Positions 42,617 to 51,242 are shown, counted from the stretch's first letter. The stretch is 64,000 nt of DNA from Bacillus_I endophytica_A (GCF_026790145.1 NZ_JALAMS010000018.1:310001-374000), one strand, 5' to 3'. Notes: generated by a model not told the origin, from the sequence alone. Numbers and translations: made by a program.

Positions 42617-43327
42617 ATGGCAAAATTAAAGGATTGGAAAAATAATGCTCGTGGGCATAAATTTATAGCTTCTTTTAGCGGAGGAAAGGATAGTGTCTTA
42701 GCTCTATATAAAGCATTGAAGGTTGGGGAAGCGGTTGGACTGATCGTTATGCTAGAGGAAGAAGGGAAACGTTCTAGATCCCATGGAATGCCTCCGGAAC
42801 TCATACGTGCCCAAGCTAAATCTATAGGTTTGACAGTATATACTGCAGCTGCAAGTTGGACAGATTATGAAAAAGTATTTATGCACCTTTTAGAAAAAGC
42901 TAAAAATAAAGGAGCAGAAGTGTTAGTAACTGGAGACCTAGATATGCCTGCCCATGGCTGTTGGCATGAAAAGGTTACGAAGAATGCTGGATTAAAGCTT
43001 GGGATACCTTTATGGGAAATGAATCATCGTGAAACTGTCGAAGAGTTCATAAATCTAGGATTTGTAACGATTATTGTAACTGTTAATTTATCATTAGGAA
43101 TGCGAGAGGATGATTTAGGACGAATGTTAACCCATGAATACGTGAAGGAGCTTGAAGTTCGTGGTATCGACCCTTGCGGAGAAGGCGGAGAATTCCATAC
43201 CACAGTAATAGATGGGCCCATTTTTAAACATCCTATTCCAGTTCGTAGATGTGAGATTATTAAGGACGGAGAATATGCTTTTTTGCCCTTGGAGCTAGAT
43301 CAGATGTCGGATATGGATACCTTATAA
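42617..43327 (+). CDS. Dph6-like ATP pyrophosphatase (diphthine-ammonia ligase family)
   Basis: A 236-residue N-type ATP pyrophosphatase. The PP-loop SFSGGKDSVLALYKAL is at about 19-34; the family stretch VTGDLDMPAHGCWHEKV, then GFVTIIVTVN and GIDPCGEGGEFHTTVIDGPIF, is the Dph6 signature. In eukaryotes and archaea Dph6 amidates diphthine on elongation factor 2, a modification bacteria lack; the bacterial homologues' substrate is not known. ATG 42617 follows AAAGGAGAAAGATCTGA. Single gene, followed by a likely terminator. Confidence 0.9.
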   Translation: MAKLKDWKNNARGHKFIASFSGGKDSVLALYKALKVGEAVGLIVMLEEEGKRSRSHGMPPELIRAQAKSIGLTVYTAAASWTDYEKVFMHLLEKAKNKGAEVLVTGDLDMPAHGCWHEKVTKNAGLKLGIPLWEMNHRETVEEFINLGFVTIIVTVNLSLGMREDDLGRMLTHEYVKELEVRGIDPCGEGGEFHTTVIDGPIFKHPIPVRRCEIIKDGEYAFLPLELDQMSDMDTL

Positions 43328-43347
43328 AGTATAAAATAGCATAAAAA

Positions 43348-43386
43348 AGAGACGGTTTTCACCTAGGATTACATGGTCCCGCCTCT
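43348..43386 (+). terminator. Probable terminator after the Dph6-like gene
   Basis: AGAG-CGG (43348-43355) pairs with CCG-CTCT (43379-43386) with one mismatch, followed by GAATTTTT. Confidence 0.55.
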
Positions 43387-43493
43387 GAATTTTTAGGTTA
43401 TGTCTATTTGGGGTTTTCGGTCTATTGGATAAAATTACTTTTGAAATTAAACTTTACCTCTAATTAAATGGTCTGATTGTTAAACAAGAAGTA

Positions 43494-43537
43494 AAAGGTT
43501 GATACATATTAGTCATGACTAATATGTATCAACCTTT
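43494..43537. repeat. 44-bp perfect palindrome
   Basis: 22-base arms (43494-43515 and 43516-43537) are exact reverse complements with no spacer, centred on TCATGA. Right flank is T-rich (TTATTTTTTAA), so it could act as a terminator, but no gene ends next to it. Confidence 0.75.
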
Positions 43538-43805
43538 ATTTTTTAATCCTTTTTACGATTTAGGTCTTGATAATAAAATCTAATGATTGCCAACGGTCAA
43601 TATTTACGTAAATATGCCACTTGTAGATTAACTAAAAATCTTTAAGCAGAGAATCTCTTATTAAATTGATAAGAGATTTTCTGTTCCTTTTCTAAAAAGA
43701 TGAAAGAATTCAAAAACCAATTAAAAAGCCCAATCAATAATAGGAATTTATCATCTAATATATTAAATTTCTAACCTAATCATACAGGTACAGGAGATGA
43801 AACCT

Positions 43806-45350
43806 ATGAATCTCATGAAGTTTGTGGATCAGCTACCACTCATGAAGACTGCCAAACCAGAGCGGAAAAGCAAAAAAGAATCTTATTACGAAATTGGAAT
43901 GGAAGAATTTTATCAAAAACTGCACAGAGATTTACAACCGACACGTCTATGGGGATATAATCGTCAGTTTCCAGGCCCCATCATTGATGTCAAACAGGGG
44001 GAGTGTACTCAAATCAAATGGACTAATAATCTCCCCAATAAGCATTTCCTTCCAGTTGACCGATCGATACACCATGTTGCTCATCAACCAGAAGTACGGA
44101 CCGTTGTCCATTTACACGGAAGTGAGACTCGACCATCTAGTGATGGCTATCCAGAGGCATGGTTTACCAGAGGATTTAAAGAGGTAGGCCCTTCTTTTGA
44201 AAGAAAAATATATGAATATCCTAATCATCAACGGGGTTCAACACTCTGGTACCACGATCACGCTATGGGCATTACAAGACTCAACGTCTATGCTGGACTC
44301 GCTGGTATGTATATCATTCGCGATGAAAAGGAAAACTCGTTAAATATACCAAAAGGAGACTATGAAATCCCACTTATGATTATGGACCGATCATTCAATG
44401 AGGACGGTTCCCTTTTTTATCCGAAACGACCTAACAATCCTTCTGAAAATTTACCGAATCCCTCAATTATTCCGGCTTTCCTGGGAGATACCATTCTTGT
44501 CAATGGAAAGGTATGGCCATATTTAGAAGTAGAACCACGCAAATATCGATTCCGACTACTGAATGCCTCGAATACTCGGGCTTATCAATTGTATCTTGAT
44601 TCTGGGCAGTCTTTTCATCAAATCGGTTCAGACGGAGGCCTGTTACAAAAACCCGTACACCTGAAAAATTTTGCAATTGAGCCAGCAGAACGCGTAGACT
44701 TTATTTTCGATTTCTCTAAATATGAAGGCGAAACCATAACTTTAAAAAATGATCTTGGTCCTAATGCAAATCCAAATGATAATACGGGGGAAGTCATGCA
44801 ATTTAAAGTGAGCCTACCTCTACAAGGAGAGGATAAAACTGTCATTCCGAAATACCTATCCAACATTCCTTCTCTTGAGCAAAATGAAGTAAAGACAATT
44901 CGAAATCTGAAACTTACAGGTTCGACCGATAAATACGGAAGACCTTTGCTGCTATTAAATAATAAAGCGTGGTCGGCATCTGTAACGGAAAAGCCATGTT
45001 TAGGTTCAACGGAAACTTGGTCATTAATCAACATCACTGGATTCACACATCCGATTCATATTCATTTGATTCAATTTCAGGTTTTAGATCGCCGTCCATT
45101 TGATCTTGATCTTTATAATCAGGAGGGCCAAATTGTATATACTGGCCCAGCCATACGACCGAAAGCCAACGAAAGAGGATGGAAAGATACTATAGCAGCT
45201 CCCTCTGCTCAAATCACGCGTGTCATCGCCCGGTTTGGTCCCTACACGGGGAATTATGTTTGGCATTGTCATATTTTAGAACATGAAGACTATGACATGA
45301 TGCGTCCATTTACGGTTATAGATCCTAAGGATTTGAGTGGTGATAAATAA
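43806..45350 (+). CDS. cotA: Spore-coat multicopper oxidase (CotA laccase)
   Basis: A 514-residue three-domain laccase, closely similar along its length to B. subtilis CotA (for example KFVDQLPL, HRDLQPTRLWGYN, NPSIIPAFLGDTILVNGKVWPYLEVEPRKYRFR). All copper motifs are present: HLHGS, WYHDHAMG, HPIHIH and HCHILEHEDYDMM, the last Met being the axial T1 ligand. CotA sits in the outer spore coat and makes the brown pigment that protects from UV and peroxide. I chose ATG 43806, nine bases after AGGAG; the ATG at 43797 touches that site. No signal peptide, as expected for a coat protein. Confidence 0.95.
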   Translation: MNLMKFVDQLPLMKTAKPERKSKKESYYEIGMEEFYQKLHRDLQPTRLWGYNRQFPGPIIDVKQGECTQIKWTNNLPNKHFLPVDRSIHHVAHQPEVRTVVHLHGSETRPSSDGYPEAWFTRGFKEVGPSFERKIYEYPNHQRGSTLWYHDHAMGITRLNVYAGLAGMYIIRDEKENSLNIPKGDYEIPLMIMDRSFNEDGSLFYPKRPNNPSENLPNPSIIPAFLGDTILVNGKVWPYLEVEPRKYRFRLLNASNTRAYQLYLDSGQSFHQIGSDGGLLQKPVHLKNFAIEPAERVDFIFDFSKYEGETITLKNDLGPNANPNDNTGEVMQFKVSLPLQGEDKTVIPKYLSNIPSLEQNEVKTIRNLKLTGSTDKYGRPLLLLNNKAWSASVTEKPCLGSTETWSLINITGFTHPIHIHLIQFQVLDRRPFDLDLYNQEGQIVYTGPAIRPKANERGWKDTIAAPSAQITRVIARFGPYTGNYVWHCHILEHEDYDMMRPFTVIDPKDLSGDK

Positions 45351-45512
45351 GGAGAGAGGATGAGTGATCGATTTTCGTTGGTGAGATAACCAGATAAGCC
45401 GTATGTAAAAAATGAAAGCTGTGTTCTCCCTTATTGAAAGGAATATCTCACTATAAACTAACTTTGAATATCATATACTATCTTAGTTCACATAATCGTT
45501 ATTATCAGAAAC

Positions 45513-45564
45513 AAAATAACAAAGAGAGTCGCATCATTACTAACGACATTCTCTTTGTTATTTT
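45513..45564. terminator. Bidirectional terminator between cotA and cotJC
   Basis: AAAATAACAAAGAGA (45513-45527) pairs with TCTCTTTGTTATTTT (45550-45564), with a GTCG/CGAC inner pair. Confidence 0.8.
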
Positions 45565-45597
45565 AAAAAACCTACAATAATGCCTTAATAGATAGTA

Positions 45598-46167
45598 TTA
45601 AAAGATTTTCTTTCTATCCCTTTCCTCTTTTAATATTTCTACAGCTTCACGAAAACGTTGAGAATGAATAATTTCCCTTTCCCTTAAGAACCTCAAGCTA
45701 TCGTTTAAATCTGGATCATCTGATATATCAATTAACCATTGATATGTAGCTCTTGCTTTTTCTTCTGCTGCTATGTCCTCATAAAGATCTGCAATTGGGT
45801 CTCCTTTTGCTTGGATATATGTTGCTGTGAAAGGAACTCCTGCAGCATTACTATAGAAAAGAGCACTATCATGATTTACATAATGCTCTGCCAATCCAGC
45901 CTCCCTTAATTGTTCTGGTGTAGCATCTTTTGTCAGTTTATAAATCATTGTGGCAATCATTTCGAGATGAGCAAATTCTTCTGTACCTATATCATTTAAT
46001 AATCCCACAACTTTATCTGGGATTGTATAACGCTGATTTAAGTAACGTAATGCAGCAGCTAATTCTCCATCAGCTCCACCATATTGTTCCATAAGGTATT
46101 TTGCTAGCGTCGGATTACAGGTACTTACTTTTACTGGATATTGCAATTTCTTCTCATAAACCCACAT
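45598..46167 (-). CDS. cotJC: Spore coat protein CotJC, manganese-catalase fold
   Basis: A 189-residue ferritin-like protein of the Mn-catalase family. Metal-site segments are visible: GGADGELAAALRYLNQ, IGTEEFAHLEMIATMIY and IAAEEKARATYQWL. CotJC lies in the inner coat and probably detoxifies peroxide. The order cotJA-cotJB-cotJC on this strand is that of the SigE-dependent B. subtilis operon. It starts at ATG 46167, about 20 bases after cotJB, with AAAGGAG. Confidence 0.95.
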   Translation of the reverse strand: MWVYEKKLQYPVKVSTCNPTLAKYLMEQYGGADGELAAALRYLNQRYTIPDKVVGLLNDIGTEEFAHLEMIATMIYKLTKDATPEQLREAGLAEHYVNHDSALFYSNAAGVPFTATYIQAKGDPIADLYEDIAAEEKARATYQWLIDISDDPDLNDSLRFLREREIIHSQRFREAVEILKEERDRKKIF

Positions 46168-46187
46168 AAGATTTCTCCTTTACTAAA

Positions 46188-46448
46188 CTATATTTGCCAT
46201 GGCCAAGGCATTGTTCCCCAACTCCATTTTGCATCTGTATAGCTATTTCCATATTGCTGAAGAGGACCAAACTTTGTTTCAAAACTTCTTTTAAGTTTCT
46301 TAGCATATTTTGCATATTCATTAAACTGATGCAGTGCTTGCTGATCGTTTGGATGTGTATCTAGATAAAGGGTTAATTCTACAAGTACAAAATCAATAGC
46401 CTGAATTTCTTCTAATTCTTGATAGTACTCTGGAGGTAATTGTTTCAT
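46188..46448 (-). CDS. cotJB: Spore coat protein CotJB
   Basis: An 86-residue coat protein, MKQLPPEYYQELEEIQAIDFVLVELTLYLDTHPNDQQ..., ending in WSWGTMPWPWQI, typical of CotJB. ATG 46448 overlaps the cotJA stop by 4 bases, and AGAGGGATG lies before it. Required with CotJA and CotJC for coat assembly. Confidence 0.94.
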   Translation of the reverse strand: MKQLPPEYYQELEEIQAIDFVLVELTLYLDTHPNDQQALHQFNEYAKYAKKLKRSFETKFGPLQQYGNSYTDAKWSWGTMPWPWQI

Positions 46449-46690
46449 TCTTCATCCCTCTTTTTTACTTTATATGGATTCTCATAGTAATCCCAAAATG
46501 CAGGCCATAATGTTCCTTTTTTTAATGCTTCTCTAGGAGAAAATTGTTGCATATTTGGTGGTTGAAACCCCATATATAGTTGAGGAGGCGTAGAATAATA
46601 CTTAGTACCAATCGGTCTGCAAGGATCATATATACTATGGAAAGGTTTATACGATTTTAAAGTTGTAAATGTTGATTTTTTATTGTACAT
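46445..46690 (-). CDS. cotJA: Spore coat protein CotJA
   Basis: An 81-residue coat protein with the family core YDPCRPIGTKYYSTPPQLYMGFQPPNMQQFSPREALKKGTLWPAFWDYYENPY. First gene of cotJABC; ATG 46690 follows AAAGGGG. A SigE promoter is expected upstream, but I could not fix its hexamers with confidence. Confidence 0.94.
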   Translation of the reverse strand: MYNKKSTFTTLKSYKPFHSIYDPCRPIGTKYYSTPPQLYMGFQPPNMQQFSPREALKKGTLWPAFWDYYENPYKVKKRDEE

Positions 46691-46857
46691 TCTGAACCCC
46701 TTTCTCTAAAAAACATTATGATTAATGATATGCATATTTAAGTATGCTAATGTTAAAATCGGAAAAAATTTCTGACTAACCTACCAGGAGTTTTTTTGCT
46801 TTTAGGATATATATCATATTTACTCTTAGTTCACATAATGGATTTCAAGAAAATTAG

Positions 46858-46899
46858 AAAGCCCAGATCTCTTTTATGATAAGGGATCTGGGCTTTTTT
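46858..46899. terminator. Terminator-like hairpin in gene-poor stretch
   Basis: AAAGCCCAGATC (46858-46869) pairs with GATCTGGGCTTT (46885-46896), followed by T3. No gene ends close by on the plus strand; the remaining DNA of 46691-47246 shows only a dispersed repeat. Confidence 0.7.
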
Positions 46900-47048
46900 A
46901 TTTTATTTAGGATGTTATATGGCATTGTTACTAAAGTATTTTGCGCTTAGGAGTTCAGAAACAATTGCATAAATAATAAAAGCAACCACAAAAGACTACG
47001 TAAAAATCAAGAGTTCATTCTAAGGAGAAATCTTAAATATCAACGATT

Positions 47049-47119
47049 AGAAAGAGACGCAAATAACTGCAAAAAGGCATTGTGATATATAATATAGTAT
47101 AAAAATGAAATTGATGCAT
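47049..47119 (+). repeat. Dispersed intergenic repeat, copy 2
   Basis: Bases 47049-47097 match 51157-51205 at 43 of 49 positions by eye, and 47098-47119 are identical to 39873-39894. The shared part ends in an AT-rich ATATATAATATAG. Confidence 0.65.
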
Positions 47120-47246
47120 TGAATCTTTTTTTACCTCTTAAAACAGAAAATAACTATTTTTTGTTTTAAGAGGTAAAGGAAAACTTCTCAAGCTATTCAG
47201 GATTAGATTTGGTTTTATAATCACGAACAATTCCGGAAAAAGTTAA

Positions 47247-47283
47247 ACCAGTGTGCCTCGATACAATATCGAAACACACTGGT
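47247..47283. terminator. Terminator of the collagen-like gene
   Basis: ACCAGTGTG (47247-47255) pairs with CACACTGGT (47275-47283), with an inner CGAT/ATCG; a T-run follows on the minus strand. Confidence 0.7.
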
Positions 47284-47326
47284 CGTTTAGTCTTTTTTAT
47301 GACTGTCTAATCGACAGGGGTAACTC

Positions 47327-48019
47327 TTACACCACAGTACCCGTAGGTCCAGTCGGTCCAGTTGGTCCAAGGTCGCCCGTAGCACCCGTAGGTCCAGTCG
47401 GTCCAGTTGGTCCAAGGTCGCCCGTAGCACCTGTAGGTCCAGTTGGTCCGACATCACCCGTAGCACCTGTAGGTCCAGTTGGTCCAAGGTCGCCAGTGGC
47501 ACCCGTAGGTCCAGTCGGTCCAGTCGGTCCTGTTACGCCAATTACAGTTAATAGAGCAACATCATCGACTAAAATATCGGCTGTGCCTACTTGAGGCCCA
47601 GTATTAATTAAAACAAAGGCCTGTGTAGCACTTGGGGGAGCTGGAGTTGTAATTTGGTGGATTTCAAGCCATGTATTATTATCGGCTGTAGGAATTCGGT
47701 TTACTGGAATGTTTATAAAGAGTCCGTTTCCAAGAGAATTAGAAAGATCATTTAAATAAATAACTTGTATCTGTATAGGAGCAGCCTGGTCCAATCCTAC
47801 TTTGGCTAAGGAAACGAGTAATTCAAAGGTGTCTCCTGGATTCACGGGAACAAGTTGCCCAATATAGGAAACCGTGTCTCCACCCTGTAATCTTGCTGAA
47901 TAAAAGTTGGAATGTGAAAATTGATTGGTCACTATTGCGTTGGAAAAAAACCATGGAGAAAGTGTTCCTGTTTCGAAACCTCCATTAACAATTAAGTTCT
48001 GAATACTCATGTTGTTCAT
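47327..48019 (-). CDS. Collagen-like spore-surface protein with NTTRR-type N-terminal domain
   Basis: A 230-residue protein. Residues 1-160 form a jelly-roll-like domain (IQNLIVNGGFETGTLSPWFFSN, then FSARLQGGDTVSYIGQLVPV, VDDVALLTVIGV) typical of NTTRR-F1/carbohydrate-binding N-termini of Bacillus spore proteins. From about 163 to the end there are Gly-Pro-Thr/Gly-Ala-Thr-Gly-Asp triplets, ending GPTGTVV. The usual C-terminal BclA-like trimerisation domain is absent. ATG 48019 follows GGAGAAATA. Likely an exosporium or coat filament; its neighbours cotJABC and cotA support a sporulation role. Confidence 0.85.
   Translation of the reverse strand: MNNMSIQNLIVNGGFETGTLSPWFFSNAIVTNQFSHSNFYSARLQGGDTVSYIGQLVPVNPGDTFELLVSLAKVGLDQAAPIQIQVIYLNDLSNSLGNGLFINIPVNRIPTADNNTWLEIHQITTPAPPSATQAFVLINTGPQVGTADILVDDVALLTVIGVTGPTGPTGPTGATGDLGPTGPTGATGDVGPTGPTGATGDLGPTGPTGPTGATGDLGPTGPTGPTGTVV
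47336..47535 (-). repeat. Tandem repeat coding for Gly-x-Thr triplets
   Basis: Units of 45 bases (15 residues) and 36 bases (12 residues), built of 9-base subunits encoding GPT/GAT/GDL or GDV triplets, nearly identical at DNA level. Such tracts change length by slippage, so copy number may vary between strains. Confidence 0.85.
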
Positions 48020-48273
48020 TATTTCTCCATTCTATTAAAGTAGCATTACTATTTAAAGTAATACTGTTTATCCTATGTCTCTTCCTTAGAAATGGCGCGG
48101 GCACTTATCCTTTTTAGTGTTTTTTTCCAGATAAAGGGGGATGAGTAAGGTTTAAGGACTGGGAGGAGTTGTGAAAAATGCAATTTTCTATTCTCTTTTC
48201 TCATGGCGGAGTGGGGAAAAGTTTGTTAAATCAGTGAGGGACAAAAAAAACTGGCCTAGAGAGTAAAAAAACA

Positions 48274-48314
48274 GAAGGCGCGGATTCCTTGTTATTTAAG
48301 GGTTCCGCGCCTTC
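48274..48314. terminator. Terminator after the DUF1796 gene
   Basis: GAAGGCGCGGA (48274-48284) pairs with TCCGCGCCTTC (48304-48314). It lies about 120 bases past the DUF1796 stop on the minus strand; the rest of 48020-48434 shows nothing else. Confidence 0.75.
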
Positions 48315-48434
48315 GTTATTTCTTTGAACATGTTTTATATCAGCTAGAATTGTATAAAAATTATTAGTTAGATATAGAGTTATAGGAATATGCAAAATCT
48401 GATTTAATTAAAAGATTTAGTAGTCTAAAAACAA

Positions 48435-49115
48435 TTAATTCGTTAATGTTACTCCATTTAGAACATGATCCCATGTCGAATCGCTGTTAGGATCACTAGG
48501 AACGTTAACTACACATGTTCTATCTAATTCCCACTCTACTTCAATAATTTCTTCCAAGTCTTCTACTGGATTAAGGATAAGGACATTAAAACATCCTTTT
48601 ACCATGTGAGATAAAATAGATTGTAATTCGACTGCTTCATCATAGTTAGCTACCCATCTAACAAATAGAACGGATTCACTATTTGCTACTTTTTTTAGAA
48701 ATCTATATATTCGATAGTTTAGTGTTTTTTTAAAAGAAGGGTAGGTTACAATCCAACTTTGATCTCCAATAATAGGGAAATCGTGAGCTGAAAAGATATT
48801 ATAAACAGTATCTTGTATCACATAGGATTTTGTTGGTATTTGAATTTCTTTATCTGGAACAACAGGGGCTCCATCATGAGCATATACATAATCTCCTTTA
48901 TCATTTACTACACGCATATTTTTAAGTTCCATAAATCCCTTAAAATTATTTTTAAACAATCTATTTACATCTGAAAGGAATGGAGAGTAACTCCAATCTA
49001 GTGGACTTGATGTAAACCTTTTTAAATTAAGGCGTTGGAATTGAAGAGCTGGATTACAAGCACTTCCTAAACTAAATACAGCATCATAAGATCCTTTGAT
49101 ATCTTGTAAGTTCAA
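48435..49115 (-). CDS. DUF1796 putative papain-like cysteine peptidase
   Basis: A 226-residue protein of the DUF1796 family, predicted papain-like fold: DAVFSLGSACNPALQFQRLNLKRFTSSPLDWSYSP contains the candidate catalytic cysteine (SACN), and VRWVANYDEAVELQSIL lies further on. I chose TTG 49115, nine bases after AGGAGG; ATG 49124 touches the site. Members are often found in spore or capsule-polysaccharide regions of bacilli. Whether it cleaves anything is not known. Confidence 0.8.
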   Translation of the reverse strand: MNLQDIKGSYDAVFSLGSACNPALQFQRLNLKRFTSSPLDWSYSPFLSDVNRLFKNNFKGFMELKNMRVVNDKGDYVYAHDGAPVVPDKEIQIPTKSYVIQDTVYNIFSAHDFPIIGDQSWIVTYPSFKKTLNYRIYRFLKKVANSESVLFVRWVANYDEAVELQSILSHMVKGCFNVLILNPVEDLEEIIEVEWELDRTCVVNVPSDPNSDSTWDHVLNGVTLTN

Positions 49116-49278
49116 GTTAATCATCCTCCTATTATTTTTTAAAAGGTCTCTTAATATAAAATGCTTAGTTGGTTGGAATTGTTTGGACAATTTATTTTAA
49201 AGTCTATATGAGGGTCAGTACCCTATAGAAGCCATATCTTTATAAAGAAACTACAAAATATAAAAAAGTAATCTTAAC

Positions 49279-49321
49279 ATTCAAAAGACAGCACTTATTA
49301 AATAGGAGCTGTCTTTTGAAT
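49279..49321. terminator. Terminator-like hairpin
   Basis: ATTCAAAAGACAGC (49279-49292) pairs with GCTGTCTTTTGAAT (49308-49321). It lies 80 bases after the stop of the membrane-protein gene on the minus strand. Confidence 0.75.
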
Positions 49322-49402
49322 TGAGTAATATCTTAAGGAGATTTAATTTTACATTTGGTAATGGAATGAAAAGATAAAAAGGATAAACAATTAAGTTTAC
49401 CC

Positions 49403-49897
49403 TTAATGTGATGTTAGGATTCTTTTTAGAGAAAAACCAATTATTAAACCAGGGATAACCCCCAACATTGGAAGCCATACGGGTCCTAATAAGAAACCAA
49501 ACATTTTTAGTTTTGTTGAATACATAATCCCAACTGTAACGAAAAATCCTGAGAAAACGAACGGAAGATAGGAGAAGTGGCTCTTTCCACCACCTGAACT
49601 TTTATAGGCATCCCACATTGAAAAAAAGTATAAACAAGGATAAAACATAAGCCATTGGAAATTTGTTTGAGCAATTGCCGCATCTATTTGTCCCATAAAA
49701 CTTAATTGAATGATTTCATTAAAATTGGCCTTAACGTTTATTACCATTTCAAAGACAAGAAATAAAATCCCTTTAAATAGCCTCCCATTTAATATTTGAG
49801 AAAAACCAGGTAAAGCTATACTCCAAAATATACTCTCAATTATCTGTTCCTTTTTTTCGTTCTTACTAAAGTCATTTATTTTTTGCCAAATCGTCAT
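49403..49897 (-). CDS. Hypothetical membrane protein coupled to DUF3231
   Basis: A 164-residue protein with four to five helices (IFWSIALPGFSQILNGRLFKGILFLVFEMVI, WLMFYPCLYFFSMWDAY, YLPFVFSGFFVTVGIMY, GPVWLPMLGVIPGLIIGFSL). The PGFSQILNGRLFKGI segment recalls short TM2-like or YtxH-neighbour membrane proteins but I cannot place it firmly. The start overlaps the DUF3231 gene by 26 bases and lacks its own good ribosome site, which points to translational coupling. Confidence 0.7.
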   Translation of the reverse strand: MTIWQKINDFSKNEKKEQIIESIFWSIALPGFSQILNGRLFKGILFLVFEMVINVKANFNEIIQLSFMGQIDAAIAQTNFQWLMFYPCLYFFSMWDAYKSSGGGKSHFSYLPFVFSGFFVTVGIMYSTKLKMFGFLLGPVWLPMLGVIPGLIIGFSLKRILTSH

Positions 49898-50882
49898 GAT
49901 CTGTCGCTAGTGGAGGTTGCTCCATCCATTCATTTTCTATTAGTAAATTTATGCCGTCTTCTGCTAACACTGCAATATCAGTAATCATTTTCGCGTAATT
50001 AGCTGCCAAATCCCTTCGTTGACATAATGACATAGCTTCACCATAATATCCAATAGCTGAAGAGAGTAGGCTAGATATTAAAAACATCATGAGTTTATCA
50101 GAAAAGGGAGGAACTGTTGAATCTGTTACCTCGGAATCAAACGTTCTAGGAATGTGTAAATTATCGTCTGTTAACATTGAAGCTAGGATTTCGAAGTGTT
50201 CTTGGCAAACTGATCTAGCTCTTTTCATATATTTTCGAACATCTTTGGATTGAGAAACCTGGCTAAATCCCAATTCTAAAACTAGTTTTGTTAATGTCTT
50301 TTGCATATTAAGATAGGTACCACTAACTTCAATGGCACTGATAGGTCTACGTTTCCCAAGCCAACCTGTTAAATAACTTTGTTTTTTCACAAACTCAACT
50401 TTCTGATGATTGTTAAAAGTAGGAGGGTTACTAATAATTCCTTTACTTACAAGAACACCAGTAGCTAAATCATATAATTCCACTGACTCAGAAATAACTT
50501 GTTTAAAGTATTTCCTTTGATCTTCTCTAATTGCACAGCCAATAGCTCCTGCATATCTAGTCATACCATGGACAGACATGATTTGCATAAAAACAATAAT
50601 ATATGTATCTGTAAATAGAGCTGGTGCCTCTAGTATGACATCCTCATCAGTAAATCCCTTTGGAATGGGATAGTTTTCTTTTGTTAAAAATTCTCTTATC
50701 TTTTGAAGGTGGGTTTCCGATAACTCTAGGGCAAATTGAAGGACTTCACCTATTTCTTTATCCTCTACAGTATTAATGAAATAACGAATGATGCAACGTG
50801 ATAAGCTATCGTTGAGGTATTGTGACCAAAGGTTTGCAAGTTCCGAGGAACTCATCTTACCACTATGAGTAATGTTCTCCAT
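49872..50882 (-). CDS. DUF3231 family protein, full length
   Basis: A 336-residue protein made of two similar ferritin-like helical halves (about 10-165 and 175-336); STVPPFSDKLMMFLISS marks the second half, and LTDEDVILEAPALFTD-like text the first. Start ATG 50882 lies nine bases after GCAGGAGG. DUF3231 proteins occur in multiple copies in bacilli and are thought to be sporulation-associated from expression data in general, but have no known activity. The window's first gene is a paralogue. It forms an operon with the following membrane protein. Confidence 0.88.
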   Translation of the reverse strand: MENITHSGKMSSSELANLWSQYLNDSLSRCIIRYFINTVEDKEIGEVLQFALELSETHLQKIREFLTKENYPIPKGFTDEDVILEAPALFTDTYIIVFMQIMSVHGMTRYAGAIGCAIREDQRKYFKQVISESVELYDLATGVLVSKGIISNPPTFNNHQKVEFVKKQSYLTGWLGKRRPISAIEVSGTYLNMQKTLTKLVLELGFSQVSQSKDVRKYMKRARSVCQEHFEILASMLTDDNLHIPRTFDSEVTDSTVPPFSDKLMMFLISSLLSSAIGYYGEAMSLCQRRDLAANYAKMITDIAVLAEDGINLLIENEWMEQPPLATDHDDLAKNK

Positions 50883-50900
50883 TTTATTAACCTCCTGCAA

Positions 50901-51242
50901 ATTTGTCTACGCTAGTATATCCCAATAGAGCTATATTATAATTTAGAACAAACTTCAGGATTGGGCTCTACGTTTCATCATAATCTCAAGGGTGTAGCAA
51001 TAGCCTTTGTTGCTTATTGGTTTACTAAGTTCCTTTTGAAAGTAAGAAATAGAAGGTGAAGATTGCCTTATCTATAAAGAATAAAAAAATATTACATATT
51101 TTTGAAATTTTGGTTTCTCCACAGGGACCAAATAAGCTTCTCAAGTATCAATTTGGAGAAAGAGACATAAATAACTACAAAAAGCAATTGTAATATATAA
51201 TATAGCTAGGTATGAATTTATCTGTATGTGGAGGAGAGCTTT
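50901..51242. other. Intergenic region upstream of LysR
   Basis: Holds no gene; contains the third dispersed repeat (51157-51205) directly before the LysR gene. Confidence 0.5.
51157..51205 (+). repeat. Dispersed intergenic repeat, copy 3
   Basis: Matches 47049-47097 at 43 of 49 positions. It ends 38 bases before the LysR start codon and includes TATAATATAG, so it may supply that gene's promoter. Confidence 0.65.

Noticed and set aside
42617..43327. Naming the gene dph6 and assigning diphthamide synthesis
   Set aside because: Bacteria lack diphthamide; only family membership is supported.
44618..45046. Minus-strand 142-codon frame inside cotA
   Set aside because: Antisense shadow; cotA matches its family along the whole length.
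47253..47594. Plus-strand frame encoding PVGPVGP repeats
   Set aside because: It is the mirror of the collagen-like tract on the minus strand; no ribosome site, and the minus-strand gene has a full N-terminal domain.
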